Origin: Myxococcales bacterium
Lineage (GTDB): Bacteria > Myxococcota > UBA727 > GCA-2721815
Assembly (NCBI GenBank): GCA_002721815.1
Contig: PBLQ01000039.1
Span: forward strand, 1-45,074
Direction of reading: 5' to 3'
Length of the DNA: 45,074 nucleotides
Shown: positions 23,888 through 33,327 of the stretch, piece after piece
Layout: each line of letters begins with the position of its first letter
How positions within the stretch are numbered: the stretch's first letter is position 1
Notes under the pieces: generated by a model
The model's input: only the letters and a program-made list of their open reading frames with translations
What the model was told of the DNA's origin: nothing
Database searches by the model: none
Made by a program: the position numbers and the translations under genes

Positions 23888-24316
23888 TTAGAGTGCCGCT
23901 TGATCTTTGGCGGCTTGGCGTGCATCTTTGGCCGCTTTGAGATGCGTCATGGATTCGGCTTCATCAAAATCGCGCTCGGGCACTTCCCCCCAAAAACCAT
24001 CGAGATCGTAGTAGGTGCGTGCGCCCTCAAAAAAGATATGGGCCACCACTTCGCCGAAATCCAACAAAACCCAGTGACCTTGTGCCACACCTTCTTGGCC
24101 CAAAGGCCGCACGCCCGCCAACCGCAACTCGTCTATGATGTTGCGTGCCACCGCTTGAACTTGTCGTTCACTGGGTGCGGAGCAAATCACCAAATAATCG
24201 GTGTAACTGGTTTTTTCGGACACATGGAGCAGCTTGAGCCCGTCGGCTTTTTTATCCAATGCCAAAGCGGCCACAACGCCAGCCTTCACCAATGCGTCTT
24301 CATTCAAATCGGTCAT
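23888..24316 (-). CDS. rsfS: Ribosomal silencing factor RsfS
   Basis: 142 aa Iojap/RsfS family protein that binds L14 on the 50S subunit and blocks subunit joining when nutrients are low. Visible motifs are VSEKTSYTDYLVICSAPSER, the GHWVLLDFGEVVAHIF strand pair and YYDLDGFWGE near the end of the domain. The C-terminal tail (about 118-142) is Ala/Lys-rich and longer than needed. AAGGGA upstream supports the ATG. It is 23 bp upstream of rlmH and about 100 bp downstream of the DUF4388-type gene, all on the minus strand. nadD, often next to rsfS, is not here. Confidence 0.95.
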   Translation of the reverse strand: MTDLNEDALVKAGVVAALALDKKADGLKLLHVSEKTSYTDYLVICSAPSERQVQAVARNIIDELRLAGVRPLGQEGVAQGHWVLLDFGEVVAHIFFEGARTYYDLDGFWGEVPERDFDEAESMTHLKAAKDARQAAKDQAAL

Positions 24317-24414
24317 GCAGATCCCTTCTCAAAAAACAGAGAACAGGCTTCACACATGAAAATAGGTATTTCAACCGGGTTAAACGGCAATTTGAGGAAC
24401 AAAACCGTTCGATC

Positions 24415-25446
24415 TTACTGAATTTGGGGTGAAATTATCACCGATGGCAGCGGATCGACCGGGGGCAGAGGCGGTCCAGGCATACAGACCACCAATGGGT
24501 GGACGTCTGAGGGCAAGGGCTCTAAACGCCGGGTTTTCTTTCGCGGTGCCGTTTTTGGCCTTTTGGGCTTGGCCTTGGTCGACAATTTATCTTTAGATTT
24601 AAGGGCTTGTATTTTTTCAGGGTCGAGTGCGGCCTCGGCATCGGACTCGGGTTCGGGACGCGGTTTGCCTTTGCGCACTTCCAAAAGGCCTTCCACCTGC
24701 AAATAACGTAACAATGTGGCCGTGCTGTCTCGCAACAAAGCCCCGCTCTCGAGCAATTCCCAAATGGGCTGATATTGCTGGTTCAAACGGGTCAAAAATC
24801 GCTTTTCTGCCGGCCCAAACCCATAAACTTCTAAGGGCGCGGGCAAGAGATCGTCACCACAGTCCTTGAGACGTACTTCTTTACCACTGAGGAGTTCCAA
24901 GAACCGTTCCCGCACTTTTTTCGTCAATTGTTGTGAAACCGCCAAAAAAACAAGCATGTGCATGTGCATGGGTGTGGGCTGAAAACCGGTGAGAAAGGTC
25001 AAACCTTTAGAAAAAGTAAATGAACGGCTTCCCAGCTTACAAAAATGGTGAGCCTTTCGAGTGGATTGGATGGCCAATATTTCTTTGAGCTGGTCCTCAT
25101 TAATGACCCCCATGCCCATGAACACCTGACCGGGCAAAAGACCACCGCCATCCCGAATCCGACGCTGGGCGCTGATAAAAGTGGTGGCATCGCAAAGATT
25201 GCGCTCGAGCAAGAGCTGACCTAAAGGTGCTAAATATTTAGAGGTTTGTACACCTACGGGCATGCCCTGCATAAAATACATGTGATTTTGACCATTGTGC
25301 TCCTCAATGGTCATCCGCCCCGTGGCCTTCTTTTCTTCGACGGTTAAAAGGGCTTTGTACAGCGGACAATTATCCATGTGCACCGACAGGACATCCATGT
25401 CGGCTATCTCGTTGGGGTCGAAATGGTGGGCACTGTGGGTTGCCAA
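24415..25446 (-). CDS. DUF4388 (PATAN-like) domain protein with basic C-terminal region
   Basis: 343 aa soluble protein. Residues about 25-135 look like DUF4388: KKATGRMTIEEHNGQNHMYF, GMPVGVQTSKY, then GQLLLERNLCDATTFISAQR and VINEDQLKEIL, the paired LG..L....-type helices seen in GspE-N/PATAN proteins. A middle helical region follows. The last third is Lys/Arg-rich (about 260-305) and Pro-rich (about 305-343). Such proteins in deltaproteobacteria occur in signalling and surface-motility contexts, but no role can be named here. The start at 25446 is a TTG; an ATG 17 codons in is the alternative. It is divergent from the PBP gene, with the starts about 70 bp apart, and upstream of rsfS-rlmH. 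Confidence 0.7.
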   Translation of the reverse strand: MATHSAHHFDPNEIADMDVLSVHMDNCPLYKALLTVEEKKATGRMTIEEHNGQNHMYFMQGMPVGVQTSKYLAPLGQLLLERNLCDATTFISAQRRIRDGGGLLPGQVFMGMGVINEDQLKEILAIQSTRKAHHFCKLGSRSFTFSKGLTFLTGFQPTPMHMHMLVFLAVSQQLTKKVRERFLELLSGKEVRLKDCGDDLLPAPLEVYGFGPAEKRFLTRLNQQYQPIWELLESGALLRDSTATLLRYLQVEGLLEVRKGKPRPEPESDAEAALDPEKIQALKSKDKLSTKAKPKRPKTAPRKKTRRLEPLPSDVHPLVVCMPGPPLPPVDPLPSVIISPQIQ

Positions 25447-25516
25447 ATGAATTCCGCCTCTTTTTTAGCCTTTCTCGGCTTGTTCTCTGGATCAACGATG
25501 CTAGGGTGTGCAACCA

Positions 25517-28144
25517 ATGAACACGGAATCATCCTCCCAAAATCAGGACCAGGACGCAAAAGAAAATGCGCCTGCGGCCCCTCTTTTCCGAGATGCCCCA
25601 AAACGCCCGGTGCCCGAGCGTTTGATGCGTCTGATGCTCTTTGTCATGAGCATGGCATCGGTATCTGGGGGAATGGTCGCCATATTGGCCTTCATCACGT
25701 TTTCTCAAAACCTGCCCGAGTTCGATTCCGTTGAGCAATATCGTCCCAACCTGGTGACCAAAGTGTATTCCACCGATGGACGGCTGATCGGCGAATTTGG
25801 AACCGAGCGTCGAACGGTGGTGCCTTATGAACGCATCCCCAAACATTTGATTCAAGCCTTCATCGCGTCCGAAGATAAAAAGTTTTTCGATCACCATGGC
25901 ATCGACTACGTGGGGATTATCAATGCCGTTCTCCAAAAAGTCACCGGCCAACGCAAAAAACTTCGGGGTGCATCTACCATCACGCAACAGTTGGCAAAAA
26001 GTTTGCTGATCGCCCATGAAGGCTTCAAAAAAGGCACCGAACGCTCCATTCGTCGTAAAGCCCGCGAGGCCATTTTAGCCAGCCGCCTCGAAGGTGACCT
26101 CAACAAAGAAGAAATCATTTGGCTTTACCTCAACCAAGTTTACCTGGGACACGGGGCTTATGGGGTTCAAGCTGCCGCAGAAAGTTACTTTCGAAAAGAC
26201 GTACAAGAGTTAAACCTAGCCGAAATGAGTTTACTGGCAGGTCTTCCCCAAGCCCCTTCACGGTTTTCCCCGGTGAACAACCCCTCGTCGGCACGTAAGC
26301 GACAAGAATATGTGTTGCGCCGAATGGTCACCGATCAATACATCACCGAGGAAGAGCGCACCCAAGCTTTAGAAATGGAAGTGGAAAAACATGTTCGTCC
26401 CCGAGACAACCGCTTTGCAGACACCGCTCCCTATTTTGCCGAACACGTTCGTCGATACATCTATGAAAAATACGGTGAAAAAGCATTGTACCGAGGCGGC
26501 CTAAAAATTTACACCACCCTGGACCTAGAGCGACAACATCATGCAGAAAAAGCCCTGGTCCAGGGCGTACGTCAAGTGGACCGACGTCAAGGGTTCCGTG
26601 GTCCGGTGGCCCATCTCCCCAGCCTCGAAAAACGTGAAAAAGCGGCTGAACTTATCGAGAAAAAGCTCATCAAAAACAAACCACTCGAATATGGCACCTC
26701 GTACATGGCCGTGGTGAACCACGTGGATTCCGATAATCAATGGGCACTGATCAATGTCGGCAGCATTGAAGGGATATTACCGTTGGCGGGTTTGCGGTGG
26801 GCACGTGAAGTGAACCCCAACGCTTTTTGGGAATACAACCTGGTCGAGAACATCGAACTGGTGCTCAAAAAAGGTGACGTGGTGATGGTGGTGCCCATGA
26901 GTCGCAAAGATTTGGTGCGCAAAGCATATGGCAACGCGGTGGCCCGTAAAATGCCCGAAGAGCCTTTGGACATCGCCGACGTCGAAAAAGGCAAAAAGTA
27001 CCCCGTAGAGAAACGCCCCCTTTTCGCTCTGGATCAAATCCCCAGCGTTGAAGCAGCCCTCATCGCCATGGCGCCCGACACCGGATACGTGGAGGCCATG
27101 ATTGGTGGTTATGCCTTCGAACGGTCCGAGTTTAACCGTGCCTTCCAGAGTTGCCGCATGCCAGGTTCATCTTTTAAGCCCATCGTTTATTCCGCTGCAG
27201 TGGGCCTTGAAAATTACAATCCGGCCACGCTGATTTTAGACACACCCATCACCATTCGGGATCAAGACATCGGTAAAAGTTGGAAACCGCAAAACTTTGA
27301 ACACTCCTACAAAGGCGAGGTCACTTGCCGTGAAGCGGTGATGAACTCCATGAATGTACCAGCCCTGAAAACGATGGAGCGCGTGGGCATTCGAAATGCG
27401 GTGGCCTGGGCGAAAAAGCTTGGCATCCAAACAAACTTAAAACTGGAGCTGGGCACCGCCATCGGTTCTTCTTGCGTGCGGCCTTGGGAGCTCACCAACG
27501 CGTACACCACTTTTGCAAGGATGGGCTTGAGACCGGAACCCGTTTTTGTGAAGCGCGTGATCGATCGCGACGGCGTGGTTCTTGAAGAACATGCAGCGCC
27601 CGGGGACACTTGGCAAAGCCGCAAAGAACGCACTGACAGTCTCTACCGCAAGCTGCTGCAGCCGCCGCACCGTGTGATGGATGCCGAAGACGCTTACATC
27701 ACCCACTACCTCCTCACCCAAGTGGTGCAATATGGAACCGCGGCGCGTGCCCGATCTCTGGGGCAACCGGCGGCAGGGAAAACGGGCACCACCAATGACA
27801 GTTTTGATACATGGTTTGTGGGTTATACCCCTAGCCTCGTCGCCAGTGTTTGGGTCGGATATGATTCCATGAAAACACCTTTGTCAGTTCGAGAGCAGGG
27901 CGGCCGTACCGCACTCCCCATCTGGCTGGATTTCATGAAGGGCGCTCTCGAAGGTAAGCGAGAAAAACCCTGGATTCCACCTCCCGGAATTTGTGAAGCA
28001 CGCATCGACAGCAAAACCGGAGCACGACTGCTCGAGCCGAGCCCACAAAGCTTTGTGGCCCCATTCCGATGTGGCAGCGAACCAGAAGTTATGGCCCTTG
28101 AAGACATGGACCTTGAGGACACCATGAGTTTAGGTGGCATGTAA
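25517..28144 (+). CDS. mrcA: Penicillin-binding protein 1A (class A, bifunctional)
   Basis: 875 aa from the ATG; a GTG three codons upstream is also possible. A cytoplasmic tail precedes one membrane helix (about 40-63). The GT51 glycosyltransferase domain has the catalytic Glu119 in ASEDKKFFDHHGID, then GASTITQQLAK and the NQVYLGHGAYGVQAAAE motif. An OB-like insertion is followed by the transpeptidase with the SxxK Ser551-Ser-Phe-Lys554, SMN in NSMNVPALK, and KTGT starting at Lys755. It polymerises glycan strands and cross-links them. The gene is alone in its direction, divergent from the DUF4388-type gene and convergent with the giant lipoprotein gene, with only 25 bp between stops. Confidence 0.95.
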   Translation: MNTESSSQNQDQDAKENAPAAPLFRDAPKRPVPERLMRLMLFVMSMASVSGGMVAILAFITFSQNLPEFDSVEQYRPNLVTKVYSTDGRLIGEFGTERRTVVPYERIPKHLIQAFIASEDKKFFDHHGIDYVGIINAVLQKVTGQRKKLRGASTITQQLAKSLLIAHEGFKKGTERSIRRKAREAILASRLEGDLNKEEIIWLYLNQVYLGHGAYGVQAAAESYFRKDVQELNLAEMSLLAGLPQAPSRFSPVNNPSSARKRQEYVLRRMVTDQYITEEERTQALEMEVEKHVRPRDNRFADTAPYFAEHVRRYIYEKYGEKALYRGGLKIYTTLDLERQHHAEKALVQGVRQVDRRQGFRGPVAHLPSLEKREKAAELIEKKLIKNKPLEYGTSYMAVVNHVDSDNQWALINVGSIEGILPLAGLRWAREVNPNAFWEYNLVENIELVLKKGDVVMVVPMSRKDLVRKAYGNAVARKMPEEPLDIADVEKGKKYPVEKRPLFALDQIPSVEAALIAMAPDTGYVEAMIGGYAFERSEFNRAFQSCRMPGSSFKPIVYSAAVGLENYNPATLILDTPITIRDQDIGKSWKPQNFEHSYKGEVTCREAVMNSMNVPALKTMERVGIRNAVAWAKKLGIQTNLKLELGTAIGSSCVRPWELTNAYTTFARMGLRPEPVFVKRVIDRDGVVLEEHAAPGDTWQSRKERTDSLYRKLLQPPHRVMDAEDAYITHYLLTQVVQYGTAARARSLGQPAAGKTGTTNDSFDTWFVGYTPSLVASVWVGYDSMKTPLSVREQGGRTALPIWLDFMKGALEGKREKPWIPPPGICEARIDSKTGARLLEPSPQSFVAPFRCGSEPEVMALEDMDLEDTMSLGGM

Positions 28145-28169
28145 CTCGCCGTTGTTTAGAATATTGGTC

Positions 28170-31100
28170 TTAGAGCTGTGACACGTTCTTCGTGTTCAAT
28201 TCGTCGCCGGTGTTGCCCGCGCTCACCCCACACCGGTAGCCATGCGCACCGCCGGGGCCTAAATCATAATCCACTGAACCCGTTACAACGCCGTTCCCGG
28301 CACCCCAAACGCCTACACTGGGACCACCGCCGCCACTACCGCCACAACCACCGTCGCCGCCTTGGCCGCCATCGCCACCATCACCACCAGAGCCCATAGA
28401 GTAACCCGCGCCGACTTGTTTGATGGAGCCTGGACCGCCTCTGCCGCCCATGCCGCCAATACCTCCAAAGCCACTTTGGCCACCAATACCACCGCCCAAG
28501 GTTTCGATGATGACATCTTCAAAATTCAATGTGGAATCTTTAATAATGATACCAATGGAAGCACCGCCGCCTTGACCGCCTTTACCACCCTGACCACCAG
28601 TGCCGCCACCGCCGCCGCCGCCACCCGCACGACCGGGATCGCCGGTGTAACTGCCGCCGTAGAGGCAAAGGTCACCTGCACCGCCGCCGCCGCCGCCGCC
28701 GCCAGCACCCATTTCCCCAGCCTCGCCCAAGCCACCTACATCAGCTGCCCAGTTTAGGCCCGTTAACATACCCAGACCGTCTCCATCTGAACCGTTGGCA
28801 CCCGTGGCCGCAACACACGGCGTGTTGGCACCACCCGAGGTCAAATAAGCATTGCCTCCAACGAGCCCATCACCCGGCACCAGTGAGCCTCGATACGCAC
28901 AATTTGAGTAGTCAATGCCATATTGATAACCGCCAAGCCCCGAAACCGGCAATCCGTAAGCGTCGAAAACGTGCTTACCGAAAAAGCCACCTCGGCCACC
29001 TCGGCACGTACCCAACGGTGAGTCGGCACCTTTGGTGCCAGAAAACCCGGAATATTCATAGTCATCATAATAGTAGGCGTTCATCCCCCCGGAGCCACCA
29101 TCCCCCGCGTCACCGCCGCCGAAAGAACCGCCATCACCACCTGTATCATTACTGGCCGGGCTGCCAGGGGAACCAACCATTCCCGCAAAACCAGAGACTC
29201 CGGACGCACCAGGCCCACCAAAGCCAGCGATCACATGAACATCTCTCAAAGTGAGATAATCACCCGCGTTGCTAACGATGAGCGCAGCGCGATAGCTTCC
29301 AAAAGTGGTGGCATTATCGGTTTCGATCGCCACACTTGCCACGGTCAAAGGCGCAGACAAGTTCGCGATTTCCATGGCCGTGGTTTGCTCTGAAGACGAG
29401 ATCACGGTTTTCTGGAAAGACTGTCCCGCAAAATCGTATGTAAAACTGCCATAAACGTTTTGGCCGTCTTCTAAAGTGATGGTCTCATTTACAGGATAGA
29501 TGCCGGACGTCATGTAAATGCTGTCTTTGTTACTATCACCATCGACCAACTGCTGTGCCCGCTCAAAAGTCCGTACAGGATTAAGGGGCGACCCATTTCC
29601 AGTATCGTTTCCATCCACGCTCACAAAAACACCTCTGACAATATCGCCATCTACACCGTCACAATTTTCGTCAATGCCGGCGCTGTCTGGAATATCCGTG
29701 TCAGACACAACGGTGCACTCGTATTCGCACCCGTTGGCCAGTTCTCCATCCAGGTTTTGCCAGCCTGCCAAACAACCATCGAACACGCAGCCGCCACCCG
29801 CACTGCAAATGGTATTGGCATTCTCATGAAAACAAGTATCGCCCTGTGAGGGTATCGGCTCACACTCGCAGCCATCCTGAGGGTCTTCATTCAAATCTCT
29901 GCGACCGTCTTCACAATCGGTGCCCACGCCGGAAAGGGTGATCACGCTTTGCGCTTCGGTCCCTTCCACGGCATAATCGTAATCAATAAAGACCGTGCCC
30001 GAATCAGCATTCAGCTCATCGGGCGTATAGGTCACTTCAAAGTTATAGGTCTCGTTGTGGGCCAAAGTTACCGGCAAGGTGCCGGCGTTCAGGGTAAAAT
30101 CTAAAGAACTTCCCATGCCCATTTGTAAATCGCGAATGACCAAATCGCCATAACCCGTGTTTTGAATGTATAAGGATTCAAACCCATCACTCGAGGACAC
30201 AGTGCTTTGTCGGTAGACAGGGCCGAAGTTGTAGGTGTCCAGGCTCTGGAGAAATTCCGGATTGCTGGGGCGTGCGGTGAAACTCACTTCGAACTGACTC
30301 GCGTCAGGATCGGAAGTGAGTACGCGAAACGTTTTTGTCACGGACAACAATTGACCGCCGGCCAGGTAAACCATGGTGGGGGTGAAAGTCATGGCGTAGC
30401 GTTGGCTGGCCACAGAGCCGATGTCCGACACTGGGCCCACAGGCGCAATGGTGAAACCCGAAAGTGACTCGATGTTGGGAAGGCAGGCCCCCGTGATATC
30501 ATCTACGAAACAAGAGTTGAGAATGTCTAAATTACCCAGTCCTTCATTGCGGACCCTAAAAGCATAAAACTTAGTCAAACCCGATGGCACATCGCCCAGA
30601 TCGATGGCCGCCACACCTTCATTATTGGGCAGTTCGGTGAGGTCGTCTTGGGTCAATACCGCTGCGGGGGCCAACTGCGTCAATCCCTGAAGCTCAAAAT
30701 GAGGGTGCTCATCGTCGGGGAAGCTGGAAAGAACGTCTAACTCGAGAACCAAATCAGCGCTTTGCTCAGTGGTGGCCACCATGCCCGTGGCCGGCTCGAA
30801 ACTGAGGGTCAGGGTCTTTGTTTCCCCCGGCTCCAACACACTGCCCTCCCAAGAAGAAGCGTTCTCCACCGTGAAGGAAGGTGCGTAAATACCGTCGCGT
30901 GCCAAGGAACTCACGGGCAAAGCCACTTCACCATTGTTGAGGATGCTCCAACTGAGTGTTTTGCTGCTCCCCACGTAAATGATGTCCTCATCGGTTTGAG
31001 AAAATGTCAATGCCTCCACATAGTCGTTGGAAGATGCCAAAGAGGCCGCCACGGTTCCATAGCTGCCGCGGCCCACGAGCTCGATGTTCCATTCTTGAGA

Positions 31101-33212
31101 CCCACCCATGTCTTCGAGCGGATGTATTTTGAGCGTTTGCTGAACCGACCCCTCGGTGATGGGACTGAAGGTGAGGACAATGGTTCGCGACTCACCGTGT
31201 GCCATGGGCACGTCGAAGTCATCGGGCAATTCGTAAGAAAAGGGTGAATTGGGCGGGAGCACCAGTTGGCTGATTTGCAGCGGACCGTAGCCGGTATTGG
31301 TGATCGTCAAATTTTGAGTGGTCGGGTCGGTGGTATAAATTAATGTTGGCGGAAACTCAGACACCTCGCTCAAAGTGGCCAAAGGATTCACGGTTCGTGA
31401 GCGCAAGTGTAATGACAGGTTCGGTTGTACGGGATCGTTGCTTGAGATGATGAGCGTTCCGTTATCATTTTGCAAATCGCCGTCGTCCCCAATGTTCAGA
31501 GACGTGCCGTCGTAAAAGATGGGAATCACGGCGAACTCAGAAACGGTGACCCCTGCGTCGCTGGCCTCTTCCTCCTGATCCTCCTGAAAGGGTTCGTTGT
31601 CTTGCTCATCGGATTGGTGCAGGGCCAACGGTAAAGGCGGCATGCCCCCTACCGTAAAGCGGCTCGAGGAGCCCTCTCCCATAAAAATGTTATCGAGGCG
31701 CAAAGTGCCTTCACCCGTGTTGAAAGCCACAATGTCTGAATGAATGGCTTCGCCCAAGGATACGGTGGGCATCACCAAGGGAAATTCTAAATCGATTTCG
31801 TTCAGAATGTTGTCTTCCACCAGATAAAGTTTCAATCCCGGAGGTAATGTCATGTCTGCACGAATTTGAACTTGGACCTCGTCTTCATCGGTGGTGTGCC
31901 CAATGAGTTGGTCTTCCAGGGTGCCCAAGGCCCCTTCTCCCAGAAAAGTCACCGCCACTTCAAGCTGGTCACCAGGCTCGAACTCATGGGGTAACTCTAT
32001 TTCTGGAATCGCCCACGATGCCCCCTCTGCGAGCGCCAAAGTGTCGAGGGTCAAAGCCGCCTCTCCGGTGTTTTCAAAGATAACCGTGCTGGCTTGCTCA
32101 TAACCTAAGTAGGCATCTTCAAAAACCAAGAGCGCCGGTGTCGCGGTCAAGCGGCCTCGTAAGCCTTTGCCGGTTAACGTGATGTCATGAATGATATCTT
32201 CATCATTATTGCCAAAGCCAATAACACTCAAAACGCCATTGGCGTTGCCCTCGATGACCGGCGTGAAGAAAACCTCAACGGTGTAAGTGGAAGCCGCCAT
32301 GCCTTCATCGTTAAAGCAAACTTCTTCATCGCACACAGGGAATGCGCTGGGACAATCATCGTCATCGGTACAGTTTTCAATGAAGGAAGATAAATATTCT
32401 GGATCTTGTAGGTCGGCCGGTAAAACTTCGAAGCCAACCGTGGCCGGCGTCACGGTGAAGTCGCTTAGAGCAATCACCGAATCCAAAGCGCCCACGTTAC
32501 GGACGTACAGTTTTTGCGACAACACACTGCCAATAGGCACCTCTCCGATAGCCATTTCGGTGATGATTTCGGTGTCGACGCCATGGTGAGGGTCATCGCT
32601 GATCCAAAGCGTGGGGATGCCTTTGAACTCCGCTTGCAGTTCGATTTGAGAGATCCCGTTTTCACCGGTATGAACCACTTGCAGCATGCTAAAATCTGAT
32701 GTGGCATCTTTGGGGGTGTGTTCAATGGTGAGCTGTAAAACTTCGCCAGGTTCTAAAACGCGGTTCATGTTGCCGCCAGGACTCACATCAAATTCATTTT
32801 GGGGGTCGTTATTGATGACGATGTGCACGAGAGTAAGGGGCAGATTGCCCACGTTCTCCAGCTCGAGTGTTCGCTCAACACTCACCCCCAAACGTTGGGC
32901 TCCAAATTCAATGGTGCCCGTTTCAGACATTTCAAGTTGGGCCAACAGCACGCTGGCATCTTCGCCCGGTGTGTAGCTCAGCATCGTGCCTGCATCGGTC
33001 ACCGTAATGATTGTATCGTTTAAACAAACCCCACTGCTGCAAATCTGGCCGGTCTCACAATCTGAATCAAAAAGACAAGCGCTTTGGGTGGGGGTGTTGT
33101 CATCTTCGCCCGTGTTAACCGGTGCAGGGATCTCGTTACTACAGGCCGAAAGCAGCATCACGAAGCAGGCCATGATGACAGCGAGGTTCGGCAATAATTT
33201 ACATTTGTCCAT
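28170..33212 (-). CDS. Giant lipoprotein with choice-of-anchor-D-like repeats and Gly-rich beta-helix-like C terminus
   Basis: 1680 aa. The lipobox LLSAC (Cys24) predicts a lipid anchor, so it is probably a surface protein. Residues 45-66 have CxxDxDCxxGxxCxxGxC. Residues about 75-1090 contain around eight beta-sandwich repeats of the choice-of-anchor-D type, recognisable by xNTGxGxLxI or ENVGNLPLT at each strand start. Residues about 1099-1186 are a Cys-rich segment with DCEDGRR, GCLAGWQNLDGELANGCEY and IDENCDGVDGD, as in MopE-like proteins. From about 1187 a DUF1565-like parallel beta-helix begins (VSVDGNDTGNGSPLNPVRTF). Its loops become Gly-rich blocks (about 1327-1374 and 1487-1640), with GGxGG runs. 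A large architecture like this suggests a surface adhesin or structural shell, but the function is not known. Confidence 0.85.
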   Translation of the reverse strand: MDKCKLLPNLAVIMACFVMLLSACSNEIPAPVNTGEDDNTPTQSACLFDSDCETGQICSSGVCLNDTIITVTDAGTMLSYTPGEDASVLLAQLEMSETGTIEFGAQRLGVSVERTLELENVGNLPLTLVHIVINNDPQNEFDVSPGGNMNRVLEPGEVLQLTIEHTPKDATSDFSMLQVVHTGENGISQIELQAEFKGIPTLWISDDPHHGVDTEIITEMAIGEVPIGSVLSQKLYVRNVGALDSVIALSDFTVTPATVGFEVLPADLQDPEYLSSFIENCTDDDDCPSAFPVCDEEVCFNDEGMAASTYTVEVFFTPVIEGNANGVLSVIGFGNNDEDIIHDITLTGKGLRGRLTATPALLVFEDAYLGYEQASTVIFENTGEAALTLDTLALAEGASWAIPEIELPHEFEPGDQLEVAVTFLGEGALGTLEDQLIGHTTDEDEVQVQIRADMTLPPGLKLYLVEDNILNEIDLEFPLVMPTVSLGEAIHSDIVAFNTGEGTLRLDNIFMGEGSSSRFTVGGMPPLPLALHQSDEQDNEPFQEDQEEEASDAGVTVSEFAVIPIFYDGTSLNIGDDGDLQNDNGTLIISSNDPVQPNLSLHLRSRTVNPLATLSEVSEFPPTLIYTTDPTTQNLTITNTGYGPLQISQLVLPPNSPFSYELPDDFDVPMAHGESRTIVLTFSPITEGSVQQTLKIHPLEDMGGSQEWNIELVGRGSYGTVAASLASSNDYVEALTFSQTDEDIIYVGSSKTLSWSILNNGEVALPVSSLARDGIYAPSFTVENASSWEGSVLEPGETKTLTLSFEPATGMVATTEQSADLVLELDVLSSFPDDEHPHFELQGLTQLAPAAVLTQDDLTELPNNEGVAAIDLGDVPSGLTKFYAFRVRNEGLGNLDILNSCFVDDITGACLPNIESLSGFTIAPVGPVSDIGSVASQRYAMTFTPTMVYLAGGQLLSVTKTFRVLTSDPDASQFEVSFTARPSNPEFLQSLDTYNFGPVYRQSTVSSSDGFESLYIQNTGYGDLVIRDLQMGMGSSLDFTLNAGTLPVTLAHNETYNFEVTYTPDELNADSGTVFIDYDYAVEGTEAQSVITLSGVGTDCEDGRRDLNEDPQDGCECEPIPSQGDTCFHENANTICSAGGGCVFDGCLAGWQNLDGELANGCEYECTVVSDTDIPDSAGIDENCDGVDGDIVRGVFVSVDGNDTGNGSPLNPVRTFERAQQLVDGDSNKDSIYMTSGIYPVNETITLEDGQNVYGSFTYDFAGQSFQKTVISSSEQTTAMEIANLSAPLTVASVAIETDNATTFGSYRAALIVSNAGDYLTLRDVHVIAGFGGPGASGVSGFAGMVGSPGSPASNDTGGDGGSFGGGDAGDGGSGGMNAYYYDDYEYSGFSGTKGADSPLGTCRGGRGGFFGKHVFDAYGLPVSGLGGYQYGIDYSNCAYRGSLVPGDGLVGGNAYLTSGGANTPCVAATGANGSDGDGLGMLTGLNWAADVGGLGEAGEMGAGGGGGGGGAGDLCLYGGSYTGDPGRAGGGGGGGGTGGQGGKGGQGGGASIGIIIKDSTLNFEDVIIETLGGGIGGQSGFGGIGGMGGRGGPGSIKQVGAGYSMGSGGDGGDGGQGGDGGCGGSGGGGPSVGVWGAGNGVVTGSVDYDLGPGGAHGYRCGVSAGNTGDELNTKNVSQL

Positions 33213-33243
33213 TGTTGAAGTTTAGCATCTATTCCAGTGCTGG

Positions 33244-33257
33244 GTCACATTCGTGAC
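33244..33257. promoter_or_regulatory. Inverted repeat upstream of the giant lipoprotein gene
   Basis: GTCAC-ATTC-GTGAC, a perfect 5-bp inverted repeat with a 4-bp centre, lies about 32 bp upstream of the lipoprotein ATG, where a promoter would be expected. It is reminiscent of CRP/FNR-type half sites in general form only. A second short palindrome, CTAAATTTTTAG, follows at about 33272-33283. Confidence 0.3.
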
Positions 33258-33327
33258 TTGATTCAGATCACTAAATTTTTAGCGTGAATGAAGGGTAAAC
33301 TAAGCCACTGTTTTTAATGTACTTTTT

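Noticed and set aside
28313-28757. Ala- or Val-rich frames opposite or shifted within the giant lipoprotein
   Set aside because: They are read-through of the repetitive Gly codons (GGC/GGT runs) in other frames.
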